Shown in pieces: positions 53,146 to 61,695 of a stretch of 64,000 bases of DNA (its first letter is position 1; every line of letters starts with the position of its first letter). Made by a program: the position numbers and the translations under genes. Origin of the DNA: Methylobacterium sp. E-045 (GTDB lineage: Bacteria > Pseudomonadota > Alphaproteobacteria > Rhizobiales > Beijerinckiaceae); assembly GCF_022829685.1 (NCBI RefSeq), contig NZ_JAKSYE010000094.1, positions 90,309 through 154,308 of the forward strand, read 5' to 3'. The notes under the pieces are model-generated. The model saw only the letters and a list, made by a program, of their open reading frames with translations, was not told the origin of the DNA and searched no databases.

Positions 53146-53979
53146 ATGGAAACCATCTCGAAGGCCCGCGCCCATGGCGGCACGCAGGGCGTCTACAAGC
53201 ACGATGCCAAGACCACCGGCTGTCCCATGACCTTCGCGGTGTTCGTGCCGCCGCAGGCGGAGAACGGCCCGGTCCCGGTGCTCTGGTACCTGTCCGGCCT
53301 CACCTGCACCCATGCCAACGTCATGGACAAGGGCGAGTACCGCCGCGCCGCCGCCCGGCACGGCGTCATCATCGTGGCCCCCGATACCAGCCCGCGCGGC
53401 GCGGACATTCCCGACGAGGCCGGCAACTGGCAGTTCGGTTCGGGCGCCGGCTTCTATGTCGACGCGACGGAGGCGCCCTACGCCGCGAATTACCGGATGT
53501 GGAGCTACGTCACCGAGGAGCTTCCCGCCCTCATCGCCGAGAACTTCCCCGCCGACATGTCCCGCCAGGGCATCTTCGGCCATTCCATGGGCGGCCACGG
53601 CGCGCTGACCATCGCGCTCACCTATCCCGACCGCTTCAAGTCCTGCTCGGCCTTCGCGCCCATCGCCCAGCCCTCCACCGCTGGATGGTCGAAGCCCGCC
53701 TTCGAGAAGTATCTCGGGACGAACGAGGCGGCCTGGCGCGCGCATGACGCCACCGCCCTGATCGAGGACGGCAAGCGCTTTCCCGAATTCCTCGTGGACC
53801 AGGGCACGGCCGACAGCTTCCTCCAGGACGGCCTGCGTCCCTGGCTCCTGGAGGAGGCCTGCAAGAAGGCCGGCATCCCCCTGACGCTGAACATGCGCGA
53901 GGGCTACGACCACTCCTACTTCTTCATCTCGACCTTCATGGACGACCACATCGCCTGGGCCGCCGACCGTCTGAAGTAA
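53146..53979 (+). CDS. fghA: S-formylglutathione hydrolase
   Basis: A 277-residue esterase-D-type serine hydrolase that releases formate and glutathione from S-formylglutathione. The nucleophile is Ser147 in IFGHSMGGHGA, the acid lies in VDQGTADSFL and the catalytic His in REGYDHSYFFI. The N-terminal PVLWYLSGLTCTHANVM is a family hallmark. Length is typical (about 280). It completes the pathway begun by the dehydrogenase at 51813-52949; a palindromic repeat separates them. A 12-pair hairpin follows the stop. Confidence 0.95.
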   Translation: METISKARAHGGTQGVYKHDAKTTGCPMTFAVFVPPQAENGPVPVLWYLSGLTCTHANVMDKGEYRRAAARHGVIIVAPDTSPRGADIPDEAGNWQFGSGAGFYVDATEAPYAANYRMWSYVTEELPALIAENFPADMSRQGIFGHSMGGHGALTIALTYPDRFKSCSAFAPIAQPSTAGWSKPAFEKYLGTNEAAWRAHDATALIEDGKRFPEFLVDQGTADSFLQDGLRPWLLEEACKKAGIPLTLNMREGYDHSYFFISTFMDDHIAWAADRLK

Positions 53980-53995
53980 GGCCTTCACCCGTCAC

Positions 53996-54026
53996 CCCAT
54001 CCCCGGCCCGTCGCGCCGGGGATGGG
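53996..54026 (+). terminator. GC-rich hairpin after fghA
   Basis: CCCATCCCCGGC (53996-54007), seven-base loop, GCCGGGGATGGG (54015-54026) is a perfect 12-pair stem 17 bases after the stop. There is no T-run, so it may stabilise the 3' end or need a termination factor. Confidence 0.6.
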
Positions 54027-54404
54027 CTCCATCGGCCGTCATCCGGGACAGGCCTTCCTCCGCCACGCACAGCGTCGCGTCGAGAACGGGCCCCCTTCCT
54101 CATCGGGTTCCGCCCCGCCGATCTGCGGGCTCACGCCCCGAATCCACATCGTTCCGGCCGCCGACAGCTCCCGCAGGCCGAGCGCGCCCCTGCATCACAA
54201 CCTGCGCGGTCTGTGTCGAACCGGCAACGGCGACCGGCCAAACGTCTCGGGTCTCTTGCCGCCGCGCGAGCCCAAAGCTACGGCGTGAGGGCGAATACAT
54301 GTTGTATTACAGTAGTTTATCATAATTCTAAACAAGGCTGCAGATCAAGCCTCGCCATGTCCGCGAGCCCGTTCTGCTGCCCATCATCCGGAGCCGAGCC
54401 GTCC
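54027..54404 (+). promoter_or_regulatory. Upstream region of the TonB-dependent receptor
   Basis: The first 260 bases hold nothing recognised. At 54290-54345 the DNA turns AT-rich, a likely promoter. TTCTAAA at 54325-54331 matches half of an Irr/ICE-type motif, but the second half is not clear, so iron control is only a possibility. Confidence 0.45.
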
Positions 54405-56603
54405 ATGCCGTCCCCCTCATTCTCCCGTTCCGCCGTCCTCGCGGCCGGGGTGTCGATCACGGTGCTGGCCCTGACGGGAGCCGGCTCGGCACAGGAACGG
54501 GCCGTGACCCTCGATACCCTGAGCGTCGAAGGCTCGGGCGCAGGCAACGGAGCGGGAGCGGGCAACGGGCGGCGCGCGCCGGAGACCGCTCGCGGCCCGG
54601 TGGACGGCTACGTCGCCACCCGCAGCGCCACGGCCACCAAGACCGACACGCCGATCATCCGCACGCCGCAATCGATCAGCGTCGTCGGCGCCGAGCAGAT
54701 CAAGGCACAGGGCTCCCAGACCCTGTCCGAGGCCGTGCGCTACACGCCGGGCATCTACGCCAACCAGTTCGGCCCCGACACGCGCCTCGACTGGTTCCTG
54801 ATCCGAGGCTTCTCGGCCACCGAATCCGGCCTGTTCCGGGACGGGCTCCAGCTGTTCCAGACGTCGTTCGCCAACTTCCGCATCGACCCGTTCGGCGCCG
54901 AGCGCATCGAGCTGCTGCGCGGCCCCGCCGCCACCCTGTTCGGCGGCAGCCCCGTGGGCGGCCTCGTCAACATCGTCTCCAAGCGCCCGACCCTTGAGCC
55001 GCTCCGCTACCTCGAACTCGGCGGCGGCTCGTTCAGCCAGCGCTACGCCGCCTTCGATCTCGGCGGCCCGGCGGACGAGTCCGGCCACTGGTTCTACCGC
55101 CTCACCGGCCGCTTCCAGAACGGCGACGCCCAGGTGAACTTCGCGCCGGAAGATCGCTACTACATCGCCCCGAGCTTCACCTATAAGCCCGACGGCGCCA
55201 CCACCTTCACGGTGCTGACGAGCTTCCAGCGCGACGAGACCGGGGGCGCCGGCCAGTTCCTTCCCTATGCCGGCACGGTGCGCAACAACGCCTCGGGCTT
55301 CCGCATCGACCGCAAGCTCAACGCCAGCGACCCGCTCATCGACCGCTACACCCGCAACCAGGCCAATCTCGGTTACGAGTTCGAACACCATGTCGACGAT
55401 GTCTGGACCGTGCGTCAGAACTTCCGCTATTCGTTCACGGAAGTCAGCGACCAGCGCTACGTCGCCAATGGTTATACCGATGCTTCGCAGACGGTGCTGA
55501 ACCGATACGGTTTCCAGACTACGCCAAGAGCGGGGATCTTCACCGTCGACAATCAGGCGGAAGCCCGATTCAACGACGGCTACTTCGGCCACACTCTGCT
55601 GATGGGCGTCGACTACAAGCGCTATAGCCTATCCGATACCCAGGCTACGAGCTTCACGGTGCCGCCTCTCAGCGTCCTGTTCCCGCGCTATTACCAGGCA
55701 GCCGGGCCAACGGCTCCCTACCGGGTAGCAAATCAGCAACTTCAGCAGGTCGGGCTCTACCTTCAGGATCAGGTGGCCCTGACCGATCATCTTACGTTTC
55801 TGATTGGTGGACGTCAGGATTTCGTTGAGAACAACGTCGTCAACAAACTGCCTGGAAGTGTGTCGACACAGATCAACGAGAGTGCTTTCTCCGGCCGACT
55901 CGGCCTGATCTACAATTTCGACAACGGTCTTGCGCCCTACGTCACCTACGGAACGTCCTTCAATCCGACGGCCGGGTTGCTGGCCGGCAATGTGCCGGCC
56001 AAGTCCGAGAAGGGCGAGCAGATCGAGGTCGGAGCCAAGTTTCAGCCCGTGGGCTGGAACACCCTGTTCACGGTGGCGGCCTTCGATCTCGTGCGCGACA
56101 ACGTTCTGACCGCCACCGCACAGGATCCCTTCGTCAACATTCAGTTGGGCAAGGTCCGCTCCCGCGGGTTCGAGGCCTCGGCCGTGGCGACCCTAGCGGA
56201 GGGGCTGAACCTCACCGCCTCGTACACGATCTATGGTCTACGCACGATCGAGGGCGCAGGCCCAACTGATCCGCGCATCGGCTTCGTGCCGGTGGGCATC
56301 CCCGAGAACCTTGCCTCGCTCTGGGCGGACTACACGATCCCGCTCGGCGACTTCAAGGGTTTCGGCTTTGGCGGCGGCGTCAACTATGTCGGTCGCTCCT
56401 TCGCTAACATCGACAACACGCTCACCGTGCCGGAATACGTCACCTTCGACGCGGCAGTGCATTATGACTACGCCGGTTGGCGCGCTGCCGTGAACGTCAT
56501 CAACATCGGTGATCGCCGCTTCGTCTCGTCCTGCTCATCGGAGGCCGCCTGCTTCTACGGCACCCAGCGCAAGGTCGTGGCGAGCGTCTCCTACAAGTGG
56601 TGA
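54405..56603 (+). CDS. TonB-dependent outer-membrane receptor (siderophore-receptor type)
   Basis: About 732 residues from the ATG at 54405 (MPSPSFSRSAVLAAG, signal peptide cut near GSAQE). The plug domain contains RTPQSISVVGAEQIKAQGSQ, YTPGIY, IRGF and RGPAATLFGGSPVGGLVNIV, all as in FecA/FhuA-type receptors. The following sequence alternates barrel strands and ends with the outer-membrane signature KVVASVSYKW. Energised by TonB, it would import a large or scarce ligand. The name suggests siderophores, but the convergent organosulfur operon raises the option of a sulfonate or sulfate ester. GC content drops in the third quarter of the gene. Confidence 0.87.
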   Translation: MPSPSFSRSAVLAAGVSITVLALTGAGSAQERAVTLDTLSVEGSGAGNGAGAGNGRRAPETARGPVDGYVATRSATATKTDTPIIRTPQSISVVGAEQIKAQGSQTLSEAVRYTPGIYANQFGPDTRLDWFLIRGFSATESGLFRDGLQLFQTSFANFRIDPFGAERIELLRGPAATLFGGSPVGGLVNIVSKRPTLEPLRYLELGGGSFSQRYAAFDLGGPADESGHWFYRLTGRFQNGDAQVNFAPEDRYYIAPSFTYKPDGATTFTVLTSFQRDETGGAGQFLPYAGTVRNNASGFRIDRKLNASDPLIDRYTRNQANLGYEFEHHVDDVWTVRQNFRYSFTEVSDQRYVANGYTDASQTVLNRYGFQTTPRAGIFTVDNQAEARFNDGYFGHTLLMGVDYKRYSLSDTQATSFTVPPLSVLFPRYYQAAGPTAPYRVANQQLQQVGLYLQDQVALTDHLTFLIGGRQDFVENNVVNKLPGSVSTQINESAFSGRLGLIYNFDNGLAPYVTYGTSFNPTAGLLAGNVPAKSEKGEQIEVGAKFQPVGWNTLFTVAAFDLVRDNVLTATAQDPFVNIQLGKVRSRGFEASAVATLAEGLNLTASYTIYGLRTIEGAGPTDPRIGFVPVGIPENLASLWADYTIPLGDFKGFGFGGGVNYVGRSFANIDNTLTVPEYVTFDAAVHYDYAGWRAAVNVINIGDRRFVSSCSSEAACFYGTQRKVVASVSYKW

Positions 56604-56636
56604 GCCCGTCCCTCATGCGATGAGAGACGTCCCGAT

Positions 56637-56666
56637 CCCGATGAGCCCGGCTCATCGGGATTTTTT
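56637..56666 (+). terminator. Intrinsic terminator after the TonB-dependent receptor
   Basis: CCCGATGAGC (56637-56646), loop CCG, GCTCATCGGG (56650-56659), then ATTTTTT. A perfect ten-pair stem with T-run, 34 bases after the stop; a classic rho-independent terminator. Confidence 0.93.
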
Positions 56667-56677
56667 GCGGGGGGGCG

Positions 56678-57640
56678 TCAGGATTTGGTCGGCGCCCAGA
56701 GTCCCAGCGCCGAGGCATCGACGGGGCGCGGCAGCAGGCCCTCGGCGCGGAACGCGTCCGCGATGGTCTGCTGCTCGGAGAGCCCCTCGCGGGTCACTGG
56801 CTCGACGATGTAGGTGCGGCGGGCATTGGCCTTGGCGACGATGGCCGGATCGAGCTTCCACAGGGCGCCGAGGCGGGTGGCGGCCTCGTCGGGATTGGCC
56901 TTCACCCAGGTTCCGGTGTCGCGCAGCTTGGCGAAGACGACGTCGAGGATGTCGCCGTGCTTGGCCGCGTAGTCGTCGGAGGCGAGGTAGTAGCGCTTGT
57001 AGAGCGACAGGCCGGTGCCGTCCTTCAGGATGCGGGCGCCCGATTGCAGTTCGGCCGCCGACAGGAACGGGTCCCAGGCGACCCAGGCCTCGACCCCTCC
57101 GCTGGCCAGCGCCGTGCGCCCGTCCGCGGGGGTGAGATAGGCGGGCGTGATCGCCTTGAACGGAATCCCCTCCGCCTTCAGGGCGGCGAGGAGCAGGTAG
57201 TGGCTGCCGGCGCCCTTCGTCACCGCGACCTTGCGGCCCTTGAGATCCGCCACCGCCTTGATGGGGGAATCGCCGCCGACGACGATGGCCTGCGCAGCCG
57301 GCGAGGCGGCCTCCTGCGCCACGTAGGTGATCCGCGCATTGGCGGCCTGGGCGAAGATCGGCACCGTGTCGGCCACGTCCGCCGAGAGGTCGATCTGGCC
57401 CGCGTTGAGCGCCTCCATCACCGGCAGACCACTGGTGAATTCGTGCCAGGTGAGGCCGACCTTCAGGGGCTCCAGCGCCTTCTCCAGGCTGCCGTCCTGC
57501 TTCAGCAGGGCGATCAGGGTCGAGGATTTCTGGTAGCCGATGCGGAGCGTCCTCGGCTCGGCGGCGCGCGCGGCGCCCGGAGCGAGGGCGAGAAGGCTCA
57601 GCGCGGCGGCGGCCTGGAGCGCGTGACGACGATGGATCAT
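56678..57640 (-). CDS. Sulfonate/alkanesulfonate ABC transporter substrate-binding protein (SsuA-like)
   Basis: A 320-residue periplasmic binding protein. The start IHRRHALQAAAALSLLALAP is a signal peptide with twin arginines, possibly Tat-like. The mature part has the SsuA/TauA fold: LRIGYQKSSTLIALLKQDGS, GLTWHEFTSGLPVMEALNAG, DLSADVADTVPIFAQAANA, DLKGRKVAVTKGAGSHYLLL and GGVEAWVAWDPFLSAAE. It would bind a sulfonate and pass it to SsuBC. No ssuB or ssuC is in the window. It is the last gene of a five-gene minus-strand operon with a second, distinct binding protein. Confidence 0.87.
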   Translation of the reverse strand: MIHRRHALQAAAALSLLALAPGAARAAEPRTLRIGYQKSSTLIALLKQDGSLEKALEPLKVGLTWHEFTSGLPVMEALNAGQIDLSADVADTVPIFAQAANARITYVAQEAASPAAQAIVVGGDSPIKAVADLKGRKVAVTKGAGSHYLLLAALKAEGIPFKAITPAYLTPADGRTALASGGVEAWVAWDPFLSAAELQSGARILKDGTGLSLYKRYYLASDDYAAKHGDILDVVFAKLRDTGTWVKANPDEAATRLGALWKLDPAIVAKANARRTYIVEPVTREGLSEQQTIADAFRAEGLLPRPVDASALGLWAPTKS

Positions 57641-57665
57641 GACAGGAGGTCTCGCGGGCGACAGG

Positions 57666-58205
57666 TCAGGGATGCTTATGGATGGGATCGACCCAGTGGA
57701 CCGTCTCGGGACGTTCCACGGGTTCGACATCGGTGATGTTCACCACCACCGCCTCGTTGTCGGAGCGCACCAGGACGCAGTTCAGGGGCTGGTCCGGATC
57801 GGCGTTGATCTCCTGGTGCGGCACGTAGGGCGGCACGAAGATGAAATCGCCGGGGCCGGCCTCGGCCACGAATTCGAGCTTGTCGCCCCAGCGCATGCGG
57901 GCGCGGCCGGAGACCACGTAGATCACGCTCTCCAGGGCGCCGTGATGGTGCACGCCGGTCTTGGCGTCGGGGGCGATCGCCACGGTGCCGGCCCAGATCT
58001 TCTGCGCGCCGACGCGGGCATGGTTGATCGCCGCCTGCCGGAACATGCCCGGCGTCTGGGCGGTGTTGGAATCGAGCTTGTCGCCGGGGATCACCCGCAC
58101 GCCGTCGTGCTTCCAGCGCTCGTTGGCGGGCGCCGCCTCGTGGTCATGCGCGTGGTCGTGGTCGGAAGGGGCGTGGTCGTGGCTGTGGTCGGAAGGGTCG
58201 TGCAT
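57666..58205 (-). CDS. Cupin-domain protein with His/Asp-rich N-terminus
   Basis: A 179-residue cupin. The first 22 residues (MHDPSDHSHDHAPSDHDHAH) hold nine histidines and seven aspartates, a probable metal-binding tail. The cupin core has GVHHHGALESVIYVVSGRAR (metal ligands His, His, Glu) and GPGDFIFVPPYVPHQEIN. It lies between two SsuA-like genes with gaps of 25-26 bases. Similar cupins accompany sulfonate operons in proteobacteria and may be dioxygenases or sensors; the reaction is unknown. GAGGA stands before the ATG at 58205. Confidence 0.8.
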   Translation of the reverse strand: MHDPSDHSHDHAPSDHDHAHDHEAAPANERWKHDGVRVIPGDKLDSNTAQTPGMFRQAAINHARVGAQKIWAGTVAIAPDAKTGVHHHGALESVIYVVSGRARMRWGDKLEFVAEAGPGDFIFVPPYVPHQEINADPDQPLNCVLVRSDNEAVVVNITDVEPVERPETVHWVDPIHKHP

Positions 58206-58231
58206 GGGTCCGGTCCTCGGCGGCAATCGTG

Positions 58232-59173
58232 TCAACGTACCGCGGCGGCGGCCGGTTCGAAGCTCCGGTCGAGGATGAGGTCGGCGCGCGGCGCCCGCGC
58301 GGCGGGGATCAGACCGGAGCGGACATAGAGGTCGATGTTGCGCTGTTCGTCGGCGATTACTGAATCGTCGATGGGCACCGCCCGATATTCCGCCCGCGAG
58401 AACCAGCGCAGGGGCACGGTCTCCGGCAGGCCGATGAGCTTCGACCAGACCGCTGCGTAGGGGGCGGGATCCTTCAGCGCCCATTCCCGTGCCTTCACGA
58501 GGCGGCTCCCGAAATCGGCGAGCTGCGCCCGCTTGCTCTTCAGGGCGGCGTCGGAGGCCACCGCGAAGCTCAGCCCCGGCGTGATGCCGTTGCCGTCGCG
58601 GACGACTCGAGCGAGGCCGGCGAGCTCGGCCGTAGAGGTGTAGGGCTCCCAGGTCGACCACGCATCGACGCTGCCGCTGGCCAGTGCGATCTTGGCATCC
58701 GCCGGCGGCAGGAAGCGCAGGGTCACGGCATTGGCCGGCAGGCCCGCCTCCTCCAGGGCGGCCAGCACCACCTGATGGCCGATGGAGCCGCGATTGGTGG
58801 CGATGCTCTTTCCCTTCAGGTCGGCCACGGTCCTAATCGGCGAATCCTTGGCCACGAGGATCGCCAGCCCGTCCTGCTTGTTGCGGAAGGCGACGAAGGC
58901 CTTCACCGGGACCCCGGCGGCGGCCGCAAAGGTGAAGGGCGCGTCGCCGACCCCGCCGGCATCGATCGCTCCGGCGTTCAGGGCTTCGAGGAGGGGGGCG
59001 GCGGCGGGAAACTCGCTCCATTCGAGCCGGTAGGGCAGGTCGGTGAGGACGCCGGCCGATTCCATGAGCGCGCGGGCGTTGCCGCGCTGGTCGCCGACGC
59101 GAAGGACGGTCTCGTCGGCGCGGGCGAGGCCGGTGAACGCCAGCAGGGCGAGGATGGCGATGAGCGCGCGCAT
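58232..59173 (-). CDS. Second SsuA-like sulfonate ABC transporter substrate-binding protein
   Basis: A 313-residue binding protein with a cleavable signal peptide (LIAILALLAFTGLARAD). Fold motifs include TVLRVGDQRGNARALMESAG, YRLEWSEFPAAAPLLEALNA, DAGGVGDAPFTFAAAAG, KGKSIATNRGSIGHQVVLAA and SGSVDAWSTWEPYTSTAEL. It is only loosely similar to the other SsuA-like protein at 56678-57640, so they likely bind different substrates. The ATG is fixed by a TGATG overlap with the monooxygenase gene. No ATPase or permease gene of the transporter is adjacent. Confidence 0.87.
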   Translation of the reverse strand: MRALIAILALLAFTGLARADETVLRVGDQRGNARALMESAGVLTDLPYRLEWSEFPAAAPLLEALNAGAIDAGGVGDAPFTFAAAAGVPVKAFVAFRNKQDGLAILVAKDSPIRTVADLKGKSIATNRGSIGHQVVLAALEEAGLPANAVTLRFLPPADAKIALASGSVDAWSTWEPYTSTAELAGLARVVRDGNGITPGLSFAVASDAALKSKRAQLADFGSRLVKAREWALKDPAPYAAVWSKLIGLPETVPLRWFSRAEYRAVPIDDSVIADEQRNIDLYVRSGLIPAARAPRADLILDRSFEPAAAAVR

Positions 59174-60276
59174 CAGGCTGCCTCCGCCCGCGCGCCACGC
59201 TCGCCGAGGAGTCGCTTGAAGGCGGGGATCAGGTCGCGGCCATAGGCGATGGCATCCTCCAGCGGGTCGAAGCCGCGGATCAGGAAGGTCCGCACCCCGA
59301 GGTCGTGATAGTCGAGGAGGGCGTCGGCCACCTGCTCCGGCGTGCCCACGAGGGCGGTGGAATTGCCCGAAGCGCCCGTCTCGCGGGCGATGGCGGTGTA
59401 GAGCCGCTTGTCGAGGCGCGAGCCCTGGGAGGCCGCCGCGAGCAGGCGGCGCGACCCCTCGTTCTCGGGCGCGGGTGCCGGGCCGAGTCCCCTGGCGGCG
59501 CGGGTGGCGCGGGTGCGCGCCAGGATGTCCTCGGCCCTCGCCCAGGCCTCCTCCTCCGTCGCGGCCAGGATCGGCCGGAACGACAGGCTGAACCGGGGAT
59601 CGCGGCCATGGGGGGCTGCGGCCGCCCGGACCTTGGCGATCGCCTCCCGCACCTGATCGAGGCTCTCGCCCCACAGGGCGTAGGTGTCGGCGTGCCGTCC
59701 GGCCACCGCGATGGCGGCGGGCGAGGCCCCGCCGAAGAAGACCGGGATTCCGCGCGGGTCCACCGGCTTCACCTCGGAGAATCCCCGGTCGATCCGGTAA
59801 TGCGCGCCGGCGAAGTCGAACGGCGCCTCGGCGGTCCAGACCTGCCGGGCGATGGTGAGGAACTCGTCGGTGCGGGCGTAGCGCTCGTCCTTGGTGAGGT
59901 GGTCGCCGTCCTGGGCCAGTTCCCGGTCGTCGCCGCCGCTGATGGCGTGGATGGCGACGCGCCCGTCCGTCAGCTGGTCGAGGGTCGCGAATTGCCGCGC
60001 GGCCACGGTGGGCGCGGTGAAGCCGGTGCGATGGGCGATCATCAGGCCGATCCGGTCGGTCACCGCCGCGATCTGGGCGGAGAGCAGCAGCGCGTCGGGC
60101 TGGGTCGCGTAGAAGGCCACCAGGATGCGGTCGAACCCGCCCCATTCGTGCGCCTGGGCGAGGAGGCGCAGGTAGTCGCGGTCGATGGCGGGTCCGGAGG
60201 CCGCATGGGTCTCGGAGGTGTAGCGGGGGGCGGCGAAGCCGATGAACTCGACGGCGTCGGCTGGAAGGAAGCTCAT
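59173..60276 (-). CDS. FMNH2-dependent alkanesulfonate monooxygenase-like (SsuD family)
   Basis: A 367-residue luciferase-fold monooxygenase that probably cleaves a C-S bond of a sulfonate to release sulfite. Typical parts are DYLRLLAQAHEWGGFDRILV, RTGFTAPTVAARQFATLDQL, GRVAIHAISGGDDRELAQDG, PVFFGGASPAAIAVAGRHAD and the C-terminal FLIRGFDPLEDAIAYGRDLI. AAGGAGA precedes the ATG at 60276. It overlaps the downstream binding-protein gene by TGATG. A flavin reductase is not in the window. Distinct from SfnG at 28075-29184. Confidence 0.87.
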   Translation of the reverse strand: MSFLPADAVEFIGFAAPRYTSETHAASGPAIDRDYLRLLAQAHEWGGFDRILVAFYATQPDALLLSAQIAAVTDRIGLMIAHRTGFTAPTVAARQFATLDQLTDGRVAIHAISGGDDRELAQDGDHLTKDERYARTDEFLTIARQVWTAEAPFDFAGAHYRIDRGFSEVKPVDPRGIPVFFGGASPAAIAVAGRHADTYALWGESLDQVREAIAKVRAAAAPHGRDPRFSLSFRPILAATEEEAWARAEDILARTRATRAARGLGPAPAPENEGSRRLLAAASQGSRLDKRLYTAIARETGASGNSTALVGTPEQVADALLDYHDLGVRTFLIRGFDPLEDAIAYGRDLIPAFKRLLGERGARAEAA

Positions 60277-60313
60277 GGCGATCTCCTTGTCCGTGTCGGA
60301 AGGGGCGGTGATG

Positions 60314-61456
60314 TCAAAGCCCGAGGGCGGCGCGGCCGGCGGACACGCGGACCGCATCGGCCTGCGGCCAGTGGATGCGCCCGCACAGGACGTCGCGCAG
60401 GTGCCGCTCCAGCGGGTTCGCCCGCGACAGGCCGGGATTGCCGGCCAACTCCACGGCACGCTGGACCACCTGGATCGCGTTCTCGGTGACGGTGGTCTTG
60501 AGGAATCCGGATTCCGCCACCGAGGGGCAGGTGCCCCCGTCCACGTCCGCGGCGACGCTCCGGATCAGGCGGGCGTTGAGGCTGAGCAGCCGCTCATTCT
60601 CGCCGATGGCGTCCTGGAAACGCGGCAGGGTGGCGAGGCTCTGGCCGAGGCTGCCGGGCTTGCGGTCCCTGGCGAAGGCGATGAACCAGGCCTGCGCCGA
60701 GCGGGCGACGCCGTCGTAGAGGGCCGACAGCATCGTCGTGCTCCAGGCCTGCTGGTCGGTGTCGGGCTTGCGCCAGCCTTCGGGCGGGCGAAGGTCCACC
60801 GCATGGTCGGCCGGCACCTCCACGTCCTCGAAGATCACGTCGTGGCTGCCGCTGGCGCGCAGGCCGAGATGGTCCCAGGTCTCCTCGATGCGGATGCCCG
60901 GCGAGGTCATGGGCACGAGGATGTTGCCGATGCGCGGCTCGGCCTCGTCGGTGCGGACGAAGACGAGGCCGTGGGTGAGGGCCGGGCTGCCGGTGGAGTA
61001 GATCTTCCGGCCGCTGATCCGCCAGCCCGCGGCCGTCGCCCGCGCCACCGTCTCCGGCAGGCCGCCCCTGGCGGGGGTGCCGAGTTCGGGCTCGACCCGC
61101 AGGGCGTTGATGAGCGCGCCGTCCTGCACCGCCGCGCGGCCGAGGCGGTCGGCGATCGCCCGGGGCCAGTTCTCCCGCGCATGGATCAGCCCGTGCTGGA
61201 GGAAGTGCATGGTGACCACCAGAGCGGTGGAGGGCTCGCCCCGCGCCAGGGTGCCGACCACCATCGCGGCCTGGCCGAGGCCCGCGCCGCCGCCGCCGAG
61301 CCGGCGCGGCACGATCAATCCCGGCAGGCCGGCATTCCGGAGGTCGGCGATGTTGTCATGCGCGAATCGGCCGGCGCGGTCATGCCCCTCGGCCCGTTCG
61401 GCGAAAAGCCGGGCGAGCCCTTCGGCGGTGTCGCGCAGAGGCGGGGAGAGGATCAT
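60314..61456 (-). CDS. Acyl-CoA dehydrogenase-like flavoprotein (SfnB/DszC-related), organosulfur operon
   Basis: A 380-residue acyl-CoA dehydrogenase-fold protein: VPRRLGGGGAGLGQAAMVVG, TMHFLQHGLIHARENWP, RKIYSTGSPALTHGLVFVRT, LGLRASGSHDVIFEDVEVPA and a C-terminal LAGNPGLSRANPLERHLRDV. The catalytic base of true acyl-CoA dehydrogenases is not evident, as in sulfur-acquisition relatives. It is the first gene of the operon and lies 37 bases before the SsuD-like gene; it may hydroxylate or desaturate an organosulfur compound. The ATG at 61456 is uncertain because it lacks a clear ribosome site. Confidence 0.82.
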   Translation of the reverse strand: MILSPPLRDTAEGLARLFAERAEGHDRAGRFAHDNIADLRNAGLPGLIVPRRLGGGGAGLGQAAMVVGTLARGEPSTALVVTMHFLQHGLIHARENWPRAIADRLGRAAVQDGALINALRVEPELGTPARGGLPETVARATAAGWRISGRKIYSTGSPALTHGLVFVRTDEAEPRIGNILVPMTSPGIRIEETWDHLGLRASGSHDVIFEDVEVPADHAVDLRPPEGWRKPDTDQQAWSTTMLSALYDGVARSAQAWFIAFARDRKPGSLGQSLATLPRFQDAIGENERLLSLNARLIRSVAADVDGGTCPSVAESGFLKTTVTENAIQVVQRAVELAGNPGLSRANPLERHLRDVLCGRIHWPQADAVRVSAGRAALGL

Positions 61457-61695
61457 GGGGAGGCGGGATTCTTCGGACGGATCGGAGGGGCGGGGCTCAC
61501 GGGGCAGGCCCGCTTGAGGACCATAACCAAGCGACCCAATGGTCTCGCCGATGACCCGCCCTGTCAACGAGAACGTTCTTTTTTAAGAACGCCGGATCGG
61601 AGAAGGCCCTTACTGCCACCGCTCCCTGCGCCGAAAGTCGTTCCCCCGAAACAGGGAGGCAAGGGGAGGACTCGTATCCCGAGCCCCGCCGGCCG

